DNA of 38,709 nucleotides from Microbacterium sp. ACRRU. Lineage in GTDB: Bacteria > Actinomycetota > Actinomycetes > Actinomycetales > Microbacteriaceae. Positions 31,310-38,709 of this stretch are shown here, in pieces (positions within the stretch are counted from its first letter, which is position 1; every line of letters starts with the position of its first letter). The translations under genes were made by a program, and so were the position numbers. The notes beneath the pieces were generated by a model. It ran no database searches. It was not told where the DNA came from and saw only the letters and a program-made list of their open reading frames with translations. The stretch spans positions 1 to 38,709 of the forward strand of contig NZ_JAKRNI010000028.1 of assembly GCF_022346945.1 (NCBI RefSeq), read 5' to 3'.

Positions 31310-31966
31310 TCAGCGGCCGAGGCCGGCCCTATCGACACGGCGGTGGTAGCGCATCCCGGCGAGGCCGCCGAGGATCGCACCGCCGAGCGCGATCAGCGCC
31401 GCGACGATGGCGGTGATGATGCTGCCCGCGGTGAGATCGCCCTCGCCGATGGGGATGCGGGGGAAGCTGTTCAGGTTGCCGAGCACGTTGAACTGGGCAC
31501 CGGCGACGGCGGTGATGATCGCCAGCACCACGGCGATGATGATGGCCCACAGCCACACCGCGATTCCCTGCTTGACGCCGTCGAAACGTGCCATCCGCCC
31601 GGCGACATATCCGCCGCAGAAATACGCGATCAGCAGGATCAGGGCAATCACGATCCCGCCGATGATGCCGATCGTGGCCGCGTTCTCCGCTGCGGCATCG
31701 GCGGCCTCGCCCGGGTCGACCTGGTTGCCCAATCCGACGGCGGTGCCGGTCGCAGCCAGCAGCGCGGTGAGGAGGACGGCGGTGCCGGTGGCGGTCAGCC
31801 AGCCGAAGAACGCGGAACCGAACTTCATCCCCCCGAACTGTTCCTTTTCCCTCTCCAGCACCTCCTCACGGGTGCTGCCCCCGCCACCGACCGCATGAGC
31901 GGCAGTCGCGGACGGGGACGTCGTGTCCCGCCGGTAGTAAGAGTCGTTCGTGCGGTTATCTGACAT
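31310..31966 (-). CDS. Gly/Ala-rich membrane protein (TIGR04086/YrzE-like)
   Basis: 218 residues: a polar N-terminal 50 residues (REEVLEREKEQFGGMKFGSA), then four membrane segments (ATGTAVLLTALLAATGTAV, TIGIIGGIVIALILLIAYFC, IAVWLWAIIIAVVLAIITAV, SIITAIVAALIALGGAILGG). The CGGYVAGRMARFDGVKQG loop resembles small integral membrane proteins of the YrzE group. Function unknown. It is the first gene of the minus-strand stress cassette and faces the TetR gene across a 247-base region with a strong palindrome. Confidence 0.72.
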   Translation of the reverse strand: MSDNRTNDSYYRRDTTSPSATAAHAVGGGGSTREEVLEREKEQFGGMKFGSAFFGWLTATGTAVLLTALLAATGTAVGLGNQVDPGEAADAAAENAATIGIIGGIVIALILLIAYFCGGYVAGRMARFDGVKQGIAVWLWAIIIAVVLAIITAVAGAQFNVLGNLNSFPRIPIGEGDLTAGSIITAIVAALIALGGAILGGLAGMRYHRRVDRAGLGR

Positions 31967-32088
31967 GAGCTCTTCTCACTTCTCGTTCCGCGGCCCATGC
32001 GAGATGACGCGGACGCTGCCTTGTCGAGGATCACGACGCCGGGAAGGACCGCGCGTCGCTGACGTTGTGATTCATTTGTGATGCGTGT

Positions 32089-32122
32089 GAACTAGGTGCG
32101 AACGTCTCTTCGCACCTAGTTC
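32089..32122. promoter_or_regulatory. Perfect 14-bp inverted repeat, probable TetR operator
   Basis: GAACTAGGTGCGAA (32089-32102) and TTCGCACCTAGTTC (32109-32122) are exactly inverted around six bases. The repeat lies between divergent genes (stress cassette leftward from 31966, TetR gene rightward from 32214), where no terminator is needed. Its position fits an operator for the adjacent TetR-family repressor, which could control both sides. Confidence 0.7.
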
Positions 32123-32213
32123 CGGCTGGCCGGGTTCCGGAGGGTCCGCGCCCTGCGTACACCGTAAGCGGCCTGCGGCGACCGTGAGGCGAGGATTGAC
32201 ATGGAGGTGCTTT

Positions 32214-32918
32214 GTGAGTAAAAGCGCGGCGGGATCGTCGCCCAAAGGACTCAGCCGCGAGCTGATCGTGAAGAACGCGCTGGAGATGATCGACGAATCG
32301 GGCGCGCAGGGCTTGTCGATGCGGACCCTGGCGCACCGACTGGATACCGAAGCGATGTCGCTGTATCGGCACGTGCATGGCAAGGAGGACCTCCTTGAGG
32401 CGGTGGTCGCGCTGCTGATGAGCGACCTGACATCCGCGCTCGAGAAAGAGACCGGGGCGCATTGGCAGGCCTTCTTGCAGACCGTTGCCCACGAGGTCCG
32501 CCGGATCGCGATGGACCACCCCATGGCCTTCCCCCTGGTGGCCACCCGGCACCCGGCGGCGCCCTGGCTGCGCCCTCCGCTGCGCAGCGTCGAGGTCGTC
32601 AACACGTTCCTGACCGCCCTGATCGGCCAAGGGTTCACCGACGCGCAGGCCGTCGGCGCCTACCGGTCCTTCAGCAGCTTCCTGCTCGGACAACTCCTTC
32701 TGGAATCCGCGGTCCGTGGGGCTCAGACGGGCCCGGTGGAGGAACCGCTGGACGAAGGGGACGCGAGCATCCCGCAACACGACGGCAGCATCTCGCTGGA
32801 CAACGCCGATGAAGTGGTGCGGCTGCGTCCCCTGCTCAGTCAGGACCGCAGCCAAGAAGAATTCGAAGTGTCCCTCGAAGTGCTCCTGGACCGGCTCGAC
32901 CGCGAACTGTCACAGTAA
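32214..32918 (+). CDS. TetR-family transcriptional regulator
   Basis: 234 residues. The N-terminal DNA-binding domain has LIVKNALEMIDESGAQGLSM followed by the helix-turn-helix LAHRLDTEAMSLYRHVHGKE. The long C-terminal domain resembles the TetR_C type (helical, ligand-binding; FLTALIGQGFTDAQAVGAYR), with an acidic stretch near residues 175-210. The GTG at 32214 has GGAGG six bases before it and is preferred over a start at 32184. Ligand unknown. The inverted repeat about 90 bases upstream is its likely operator. Confidence 0.88.
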   Translation: MSKSAAGSSPKGLSRELIVKNALEMIDESGAQGLSMRTLAHRLDTEAMSLYRHVHGKEDLLEAVVALLMSDLTSALEKETGAHWQAFLQTVAHEVRRIAMDHPMAFPLVATRHPAAPWLRPPLRSVEVVNTFLTALIGQGFTDAQAVGAYRSFSSFLLGQLLLESAVRGAQTGPVEEPLDEGDASIPQHDGSISLDNADEVVRLRPLLSQDRSQEEFEVSLEVLLDRLDRELSQ

Positions 32919-33051
32919 CCAGTGGTCCCGGGCCAGGCAGCATGTCGTCAGGGGGGCTCCGAGACCTGACGGTCCTCCCCGCACCCGTGCAATGAGGTCC
33001 CCGCCGTTCCGGCGAGCCCCGCTGGAACGCCAAGCCGCGTTGAGGCGATGT

Positions 33052-33255
33052 TCAGGCAGGCGGAGGCTGTTCGGCCGGTGGTTCCGGCAGCAGGGTGAGG
33101 CCGTGGGGTCCGCTCGCCGCGGTCAACATCGCCTCCACCCAGGCCCGGTTGATGGGTGGGTACTGGGTGGCGAAGAACAGGAACTGTAACGGGATGCCGG
33201 AGTGGATCCAGAAGCTGCGGTAGCCGCTGCCGTCGCGCATGTCGACCTCGAACAT
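33052..33255 (-). pseudogene. Truncated DUF7882-like gene (C-terminal part)
   Basis: The frame reads GYRSFWIHSGIPLQFLFFA, INRAWVEAMLTAASGPHGL, then TLLPEPPAEQPPPA. It aligns with the second half of the DUF7882-like proteins (RTSVYLYPGVKLAFRY, LNPSWLRMLTDAANSPQGL in copy 3). The N-terminal MGxLxY and KLRR parts are missing; upstream of about 33255 the sequence belongs to an unrelated Rho-N-type fragment. The frame could still start at an ATG at 33255, but a 67-residue product would lack half the domain. Confidence 0.65.
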
Positions 33256-33375
33256 GCCCACTGAGTCGACACTGGCCGAGCTGCGTGAGCGCGCCAAGGC
33301 GCAGAAAATCCCCAGTACTACCGCCTCAATAAGGCGGCGCTGATCAAAGCGCTGCACTCGACGTCACCGGAGTGA
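33254..33375 (+). pseudogene. Frameshifted Rho-N (Rho termination factor N-terminal) domain fragment
   Basis: From an ATG at 33254 the frame reads MPTESTLAELRERAKAQKIP. After a CCCC run the likeness continues in the next frame as YYRLNKAALIKALHSTSPE to a TGA at 33375. Together these give the typical Rho-N pattern, AELRERAKxxxIxxYxxLxKAxLIxAL. One missing base in the C-run would explain the break. Such domains bind nucleic acid and occur as small actinobacterial proteins. The reading starts exactly where the truncated DUF7882-like gene loses its likeness. Confidence 0.6.
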
Positions 33376-33649
33376 AGACGTGGCGCGCTCCATCGCCAGA
33401 GGCGTAAGCCTTTGGACGGCGGCCGCGGTCAACCCGCCGTAGAAGCGACTTCCTTCATCGCAGGACACTTCTCTCTCCAATCAGCCGACATAAAGCGATC
33501 ACAGAACGCCGCGGAGGAGCGCCAAAGCTCACAAATTGTGCCGCTATGGCCACAGCCGATACCGGCGCGAGGCTACTTTCGGGCTTAGGTAGTGTCGTCC
33601 TTGCTTGCATCGTTCGAGGCGGCATCATCACAGGGGCTCAGGGGACACG

Positions 33650-35788
33650 GTGTCGCGGCTTTCGGATCTCATCCACACGGTCAAGCAGTTCGATCCGCAG
33701 CTGGGCGCCGATCTTGAACGTGAGGTGTCGCCCCTGCAGGAGCGCCTACCGTTCGGGCTGAATTTCGAGAAGCATCAACCGGAGGCCGTCGAGCTGCCGG
33801 GGGTTTCTATCCGCGTGGGCAGCAAAGTTCGCATTCTGCCTGAGCGGGGCAAGGACGCGCCCACTGATCGACGCCTGTGGGTCGTGCAGGACATCCAGCG
33901 GGATCCGACGGGAAGCCGGCAGGCGATCCTGGCTCTTGCCCGGAGCCAAGAGCCGGAGACAGTTCAGGTGGCCGTGGACGAGCTTGTGCTCGTCGCGGAG
34001 TTCCGCGACAGCATCTATCCCGGTCTGCGCTCTACCGGATCGGTTGAAAATGGTGGTAACAAGCCCTTCCACACTGTCATCAACGGCGAGAACTTCCACG
34101 TCCTCGAGGCGTTGACGTATACGCACCGCGGCGGCGTCGATGCGATCTATATCGACCCGCCCTACAACACGGGTGCGAGGGACTGGAAGTACAACAACGA
34201 CTACGTCGAGGGTGACGACCTCTACCGGCACAGCAAGTGGCTGGCATTCATGGAACGCCGGCTGAAGTTTGCGAAAGAGCTACTCAACCCGGACCAATCA
34301 GTCCTGATCGTGTCGATCGACGAGAAGGAGTATCTCCGACTCGGGCTGCTGCTCGAGCAGGTTTTCCCCGGTGAGCGCATCCAGATGGTGTCCACCGTCA
34401 TCAACCCGAAGGGTGTCTCCCGCGTCGACGCGTTCCGCAGGTCGGACGAGTATCTTTTCTTCGTCATGCGCGGCTCCGCAGCGCCAGCGCGCATAGATTT
34501 CGCATCAGAACTCACTATCGATGTCGAGGACGAAACGCCTGTGCCAGGTGGCGATCCGGATTGGACGTCGATGATGCGGCGCGGATCCAGTTCCTCCCGT
34601 GCGGACCGACCCGGCTTGTTCTACCCGATCTACGTCGATCCCAAGACTCTACGGATCACCGAGATCGGCAGCGCGCTGCCGCCAGGAGAGCACGAAGCTC
34701 CGCACCGCGGCGACCTAGTGCCTGTGTTGCCACTCCGCCGAAATGGATCCGAGGGCCGCTGGCAGATTGGCCCTGAGGAACTCGCCGCCCGCCTCGAGCA
34801 GGGCCGTGTACGTACCGGGCGACCGACCGCCTACGGCTACGTCATCAACTATCTTCCTGACGGTGCATGGGCGGACGTGCAGTCGGAGAAGTTCGAAATT
34901 ACAGGCACGGCACCGGATGGTTCCATCCTCGCGACTCGCGTTACCACCGTCTCGCGGGCGCAAGTGCCCTTCACTCAATGGCGCAACCCGTCGCACAACG
35001 CCTCCGAGTACGGCTCCACCCTCCTGGCGGCATTCCTACCGGACCGAAAGTTTCCTTTCCCAAAAAGTCTCTATGCAGTTGAGGACGCGCTTCGGCTCTT
35101 CGTCGGTGACAACCCTGAAGCGATTGTCATCGACTTCTTTGCTGGCTCCGGTACCACCGCGCACGCCGTCATGCGGCTGAACCGCCGCGACAACGGCCGC
35201 CGACAGAGCATCCTCGTAACGAACAACGAAGTCGCAGCGGACGAGGAGCGGGCACTGCGCCGTCAGGGGTACCGGCCCGGGGATGCGGAGTGGGAAGCGC
35301 TAGGGATCTGTGACTACATCACCAAGCCGCGAATCCGAGCAGCAATCACGGGTCGCACGCCCGCTAACGATCCGATTGGCGGTTCCTACCGCTTTGGTGA
35401 GCAGTTCCCAATTGCGGACGGTTTCGCGGAAAACGCTGAGTTCTTCACCCTCACGTACGAGTCGGTATGGCGCGTTAGCCAGCACCGTGCTTTCGGCGCA
35501 CTCGCCCCCCTGCTCTGGCTCCGCGCCGGTGCGACGGGTCGACGCATCAGCGCGCTGCCCAATGGGTGGGACGTGGCCGAGTCTTACGGGGTGCTTCGCG
35601 ATCTCGACATGACCAGCGACTTCCTCGACGCGATGAGCGCTATGCCATCCGCACGACTGGCGTACATCATCACCGACGACGATCGCCGCTACCAGATGGT
35701 GTGCGACGCGCTCGGGGACGTCATCCCGATCAGGCTGTACTCGTCCTACCTGCAGGACTTCAAAATCAACAACGGAATTTCCTCATGA
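33650..35788 (+). CDS. mod: Type III-like DNA (adenine-N6) methyltransferase, Mod subunit
   Basis: 712 residues. The catalytic motif DPPYNTG lies near residue 169 and the SAM-binding motif FFAGSGTT near residue 496. That order (IV before I) marks the beta class of N6-adenine methyltransferases used by Type III systems. The region between should hold the target recognition domain and sets specificity. After motif I it carries VTNNEVAADEERALRRQGYR, typical of Mod proteins. The GTG at 33650 has AGGGG a few bases before it and is preferred over a start at 33605. Its stop overlaps the res start (ATGA). Confidence 0.92.
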   Translation: MSRLSDLIHTVKQFDPQLGADLEREVSPLQERLPFGLNFEKHQPEAVELPGVSIRVGSKVRILPERGKDAPTDRRLWVVQDIQRDPTGSRQAILALARSQEPETVQVAVDELVLVAEFRDSIYPGLRSTGSVENGGNKPFHTVINGENFHVLEALTYTHRGGVDAIYIDPPYNTGARDWKYNNDYVEGDDLYRHSKWLAFMERRLKFAKELLNPDQSVLIVSIDEKEYLRLGLLLEQVFPGERIQMVSTVINPKGVSRVDAFRRSDEYLFFVMRGSAAPARIDFASELTIDVEDETPVPGGDPDWTSMMRRGSSSSRADRPGLFYPIYVDPKTLRITEIGSALPPGEHEAPHRGDLVPVLPLRRNGSEGRWQIGPEELAARLEQGRVRTGRPTAYGYVINYLPDGAWADVQSEKFEITGTAPDGSILATRVTTVSRAQVPFTQWRNPSHNASEYGSTLLAAFLPDRKFPFPKSLYAVEDALRLFVGDNPEAIVIDFFAGSGTTAHAVMRLNRRDNGRRQSILVTNNEVAADEERALRRQGYRPGDAEWEALGICDYITKPRIRAAITGRTPANDPIGGSYRFGEQFPIADGFAENAEFFTLTYESVWRVSQHRAFGALAPLLWLRAGATGRRISALPNGWDVAESYGVLRDLDMTSDFLDAMSAMPSARLAYIITDDDRRYQMVCDALGDVIPIRLYSSYLQDFKINNGISS

Positions 35789-38346
35789 GATACACCCTCA
35801 AGGACTACCAGTCCGACGCCGTCGCGGAGGTCCTCAACAACCTCAGCACCGCACGCGAGGTCTTCCACAGCGCCAACTCCCGGGTTTCCAGCCTCGCCCT
35901 CGCCGCAACCACGGGTGCCGGCAAGACGGTCATGGCCGCTGCGGTCATCGAGTCGCTGTTCTTCGGCAATGACGACGCCGACTTCGCCGCCGACCCGTCC
36001 GCGACAGTCCTGTGGTTCAGCGATGACCCCTCCCTCAATGCCCAGACACGATTCCGTCTTGAGGAAGCCTCCGACAAACTCCGCAGCCGCCTAGTCACCG
36101 TGGAGCACCCGTTCCGCTATCGACAGCTGCAGCCAGGCCACGTGTACTTCCTCAATACCTCGAAGCTGGCGAAGAACGGCCTTCTGACCCGTACCCGTGA
36201 CGACAGCAACCAGCTCGACGGCATTGGCAGCCCCGATGCGATCCCGTTCACGATCTGGGACACAATCAGCGAGACGATCGACAACCCAGACATCACGCTC
36301 TACATGGTTCTCGACGAGGCCCATCGCGGCATGAACCGCCGATCCTCTGCCGATAAGCCGAGCATCGTGCGGCGCCTCATTAACGGACACGGCAGCGTTC
36401 CACCAATGCCCGTCGTATGGGGCATCTCAGCGACCGTGCAGCGGTTCGAGGAAGCGATGCTCACCGCCGAAGTCGCAGATAACCGCATCCAGCTCGCCAC
36501 CATTGCCGTCGATCCGGTACGCATTCAGCAGTCAGGCCTGCTGAAGGACGACATCGTGGTCGACTTCCCGTCCGAGACGGGCGATTTCAGTACCGTGCTG
36601 CTGCGCCGGGGGACGCGGAAGATCAAAACGATCTCCGCCGCGTGGGCGGAGTATTCTGCGCAGCAGCGCGCCGAGGAGCCGGTAGTGCCGTTGATGGTGC
36701 TCCAGGTGCCGAACAAGCCTGATCCGGACACAATGAAGCAGGCGCTCGATGTCATCTTCGATGAGTGGCCGGAACTCCGCGGCGACGCAATCGCCAACGT
36801 CTTTGGCGACCACACGAACGAACGCTACGGCCCATATACGGTGTCGTACATCCCACCGGAGCGCGTTCAGGACGCCCGACACATCCGGGTTCTCCTCGCT
36901 AAGGACGCCATCTCGACAGGGTGGGACTGTCCGCGCGCTGAGGTCCTGGTCTCCTTCCGCCCTGCACAAGACGCCACGCACATCACACAGCTGCTCGGAC
37001 GTATGATCCGTACGCCGCTCGCCCGCCGCATCGAGGGCAACGACGTCCTCAATAGTGTGGAGTGCATCCTGCCCCGCTTCGATCGTAAGACCGCCACGCA
37101 GGTACTCGAGCAAATTACCGGCGGCGCTGACACCGGTATCGACGGTGACGGCAAGCGGGTCCTCGTCGACCCCGCGCTGATGCTACCTAACAGCAACCTG
37201 CCAACGTCCGTGTGGGAGGCGTTGGAGGCACTACCGTCGCAGACTCTGCCGCGGAGGAACGCTAACCCCATGAAACGGCTCACCGCGCTGGCGCACGCCC
37301 TCGCCGCGGACAAGCTCCGCCAGGGCGCCGGCGACGAAGCGCACCACGAGCTCCACAGCGTTCTCGATGGCCTCGCCGCCCGGTACGCGTCCGATCTCGC
37401 CAAGGCGACTACCGAAATCCTTACCGTCCGTGGTGGCAGCGTGCGCGCGGTCGCCCAGTACGGCATGCAGATCGACTCAACCTTCACGGAAGTAGCCGAC
37501 GATCGCGCTATCGAGGATGCGTATGCCCAGGGCGCTCGCGTCATCTCGCCGGACCTTGCCCGCACCTACGTCAACCGACTAGCGCCCGAGGACGACGCCG
37601 ATGACGACGACCTCCGCGATGCGTCGATCCGCGTGGCCGCGCTCGGCTCCCTCGCCCCCGTCCGACCCGCCCTTGAGGCGGAGGCGGACACGCTCGTGTC
37701 TGCGTGGTTGAGTCAGTATCGCGTGCAGATCAAAACCCTCCCTGAAGCTCGACAGCACGTGTACGCCGACATCACGTCCATGAGCTCCTCCCCGCAACAC
37801 ATCCCGATCGCCCGGCCTGTGAACCGATGGGAGGAAACCAAGCGGCGCACCCCCAATGGCGACATGCCGATTGAACGGCGCAGCCGACATCTCCTCGCTG
37901 ACGGCGAGCATCTTTTCCCAGTTGGTTCCCTCAGCCCGTTCGAGATCGACGTTCTCGACCGCGAACTCGCTCGTCCAGACACAGTTGGCTGGTATCGCAA
38001 CCCCACACGTGGCCGCGAAGCTCTTGGTATTGCCTACACCGACCGGTACGGCGCCTGGCGTACTCTGCGACCGGATTTCCTGTTTTTCGCGGAACAACAG
38101 GGGGCGGTGAAGGTGAACCTTATCGATCCGCATGGACACTGGCTCCCCGACGCTTTGTCCAAGCTCCGTGGCATGGCGCAGTACGTTGAGGAGTACGGGG
38201 CGAGCCTGCACCGTGCCGAAACCATTTCGACTGTGGATGGCAAGCTTCGCGTCCTTGACTTCACCCTCAATGCAGTACGGACCGCGACTCTTTCGGCAGT
38301 TGACGCCGACGAGCTCTATCGCGCGCACAGCGCCGACTACCAGTAG
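35785..38346 (+). CDS. res: Type III-like restriction endonuclease, Res subunit (DEAD/DEAH helicase)
   Basis: 853 residues. Superfamily 2 motor motifs are present: Walker A TTGAGKTV near residue 42, LDEAH near 175, GISAT near 212, and the arginine-finger motif QLLGRMIRTP near 400. The C-terminal 100 residues (RPDFLFFAEQ, VKVNLIDPHGHWLPDALSKL) should be the nuclease domain. Together with Mod it forms a complex that translocates or slides on DNA and cuts unmethylated sites. It is somewhat shorter than classical Type III Res proteins. Translation is coupled to mod. Confidence 0.9.
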   Translation: MRYTLKDYQSDAVAEVLNNLSTAREVFHSANSRVSSLALAATTGAGKTVMAAAVIESLFFGNDDADFAADPSATVLWFSDDPSLNAQTRFRLEEASDKLRSRLVTVEHPFRYRQLQPGHVYFLNTSKLAKNGLLTRTRDDSNQLDGIGSPDAIPFTIWDTISETIDNPDITLYMVLDEAHRGMNRRSSADKPSIVRRLINGHGSVPPMPVVWGISATVQRFEEAMLTAEVADNRIQLATIAVDPVRIQQSGLLKDDIVVDFPSETGDFSTVLLRRGTRKIKTISAAWAEYSAQQRAEEPVVPLMVLQVPNKPDPDTMKQALDVIFDEWPELRGDAIANVFGDHTNERYGPYTVSYIPPERVQDARHIRVLLAKDAISTGWDCPRAEVLVSFRPAQDATHITQLLGRMIRTPLARRIEGNDVLNSVECILPRFDRKTATQVLEQITGGADTGIDGDGKRVLVDPALMLPNSNLPTSVWEALEALPSQTLPRRNANPMKRLTALAHALAADKLRQGAGDEAHHELHSVLDGLAARYASDLAKATTEILTVRGGSVRAVAQYGMQIDSTFTEVADDRAIEDAYAQGARVISPDLARTYVNRLAPEDDADDDDLRDASIRVAALGSLAPVRPALEAEADTLVSAWLSQYRVQIKTLPEARQHVYADITSMSSSPQHIPIARPVNRWEETKRRTPNGDMPIERRSRHLLADGEHLFPVGSLSPFEIDVLDRELARPDTVGWYRNPTRGREALGIAYTDRYGAWRTLRPDFLFFAEQQGAVKVNLIDPHGHWLPDALSKLRGMAQYVEEYGASLHRAETISTVDGKLRVLDFTLNAVRTATLSAVDADELYRAHSADYQ

Positions 38347-38367
38347 ACGACCGCGCGGGGCCCCACA

Positions 38368-38565
38368 GTGGCTGATCGGATTCTTGCGCTCTTCCCGCGC
38401 CACTGTCCGTTGGATGAACAATCTCTACTGGGATGGGTCACCGACACGAAGAGCCGCGAGAAGGACGACATCGAGCGACGCTCTTCACAGAGGTGCCGGA
38501 AACACGCGGGTCGGGTCGACGCAAAAACCCGGCCCGAAACCCATAATGACGCGAAATTGCGTTGA
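38368..38565 (+). CDS. Possible truncated third gene of the mod-res operon
   Basis: From a GTG 21 bases after the res stop the frame reads ADRILALFPRHCPLDEQSLL, GWVTDTKSREKDDIERR, then turns into a basic, low-complexity tail (SSQRCRKHAGRVDAKTRP). The first 40 codons look like a genuine N-terminus; the remainder looks like readthrough into non-coding sequence, so the gene was probably cut at about 38490. I cannot name the family. Its position suggests an accessory to the restriction system. Confidence 0.5.
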   Translation: MADRILALFPRHCPLDEQSLLGWVTDTKSREKDDIERRSSQRCRKHAGRVDAKTRPETHNDAKLR

Positions 38566-38581
38566 ACCGTTTCGCGTCATT
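38545..38581. terminator. 12-bp inverted repeat near the end of the restriction operon
   Basis: AATGACGCGAAA (38545-38556) and TTTCGCGTCATT (38570-38581) are perfectly inverted with a 13-base loop. It may terminate the operon. It could instead belong to whatever replaced the end of the third gene, since the IS5-type element begins within about ten bases. Confidence 0.5.
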
Positions 38582-38589
38582 CGGTAGAC

Positions 38590-38709
38590 TAGGGCGTGTT
38601 GATCAAGAGGTTTCGTTCCTCGGTGGGTGAGTCTTGAACGGTGACGCGACAGGAGATCTCTGACGAGGTGTGGGCCGTGATGGAGCCGTTGATGCCGACG
38701 GTGACCGGT
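38590..38709 (+). mobile_element. Left end of an IS5-family-like insertion sequence (window-edge partial)
   Basis: A transposase start is followed to the window edge (see next entry). The segment from about 38590, reading GGGCGTGTTGATCAAG after a CTA, has the look of an IS5-group terminal repeat and target site. The right end is outside the window, so the terminal repeat cannot be confirmed. Confidence 0.5.
38641..38709 (+). CDS. IS5-family-like transposase, N-terminal 23 codons
   Basis: From a GTG the frame reads TRQEISDEVWAVMEPLMPT and runs off the window. The DEVWAVxEPLxP opening is typical of the N-terminal domain of IS5-family (DUF4096-type) transposases. The catalytic residues lie outside the window. 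Confidence 0.6.
   Translation, partial: MTRQEISDEVWAVMEPLMPTVTG

Noticed and set aside
32919..33051. Possible small gene or RNA after the TetR gene
   Set aside because: The segment has short partial inverted repeats (CGTCAGG/CCTGACG) but no open frame with a ribosome site and no clear RNA fold.
33376..33649. Possible gene upstream of mod
   Set aside because: Frames are short and lack ribosome sites. It most likely holds the mod promoter, but no convincing -35/-10 pair could be fixed.
1..38709. CRISPR arrays, tRNA or rRNA genes
   Set aside because: No regularly spaced identical repeats and no tRNA-like or rRNA-like segments were seen on either strand.

Overview
The window is high-GC DNA with GTG starts, ATGA gene overlaps and gene families typical of Actinobacteria. 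The many small proteins starting MGxLxY (which I associate with DUF7882) point to Microbacteriaceae, probably Microbacterium or a close relative. It reads as an accessory, island-like region: it starts in the tail of an IS3-type transposase, ends in the first codons of an IS5-type transposase, and carries metal resistance, stress genes, two transposition modules and a restriction-modification system.

Region 1 (1-12.6 kb) handles metals. After the IS3 remnant come a CopD/CtaG-type membrane protein, a convergent CDF efflux protein with a CmtR-type Cd/Pb sensor, and a copper operon: csoR, a CopZ-like chaperone, a CPC-type ATPase (copA) and a CPH-type ATPase. A Cys-rich four-helix copper-binding protein, a DUF6153-like membrane protein, a DUF305 lipoprotein and a beta-propeller lipoprotein follow. 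Facing these across a bidirectional terminator is a coupled cassette of a second CmtR/CadC-like sensor, cadD and an extra lipoprotein signal peptidase (lspA). CsoR would sense cytosolic copper, the chaperone and ATPases would export it, and the lipoproteins would handle it outside the membrane.

Region 2 (12.6-22.5 kb) is a field of small genes of unknown function. It holds four intact DUF7882-like genes and a degraded copy, two intact members of a second small family (starting MPFxSK) plus a decayed third, a MarR regulator, and an ECF sigma factor coupled to an Asp23 protein with an N-terminal zinc-finger-like motif. It also has small stress-type proteins, a YihY membrane protein and an orphan OmpR-type response regulator. 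A related 26-bp palindrome occurs four times in intergenic DNA here.

Region 3 (22.5-28.6 kb) holds two diverged serine resolvase - DDE transposase (TniA-like) - AAA ATPase (TniB-like) modules head to tail on the minus strand. No TniQ and no cargo gene are visible.

Region 4 (28.6-33.4 kb) is a stress cassette on the minus strand (DUF2382 proteins, PRC-barrel, TM-helix channel-like protein, small membrane proteins). It lies divergent from a TetR regulator, with a perfect 14-bp inverted repeat between them. Next is gene debris: a truncated DUF7882-like gene joined to a frameshifted Rho-N-domain fragment. Region 5 (33.6-38.7 kb) is a coupled Type III-like mod/res pair, a short third ORF that looks truncated, a hairpin, and the start of an IS5-type element.

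I see no tRNA, rRNA or CRISPR array. All family names come from motif recognition by eye, not from database searches.
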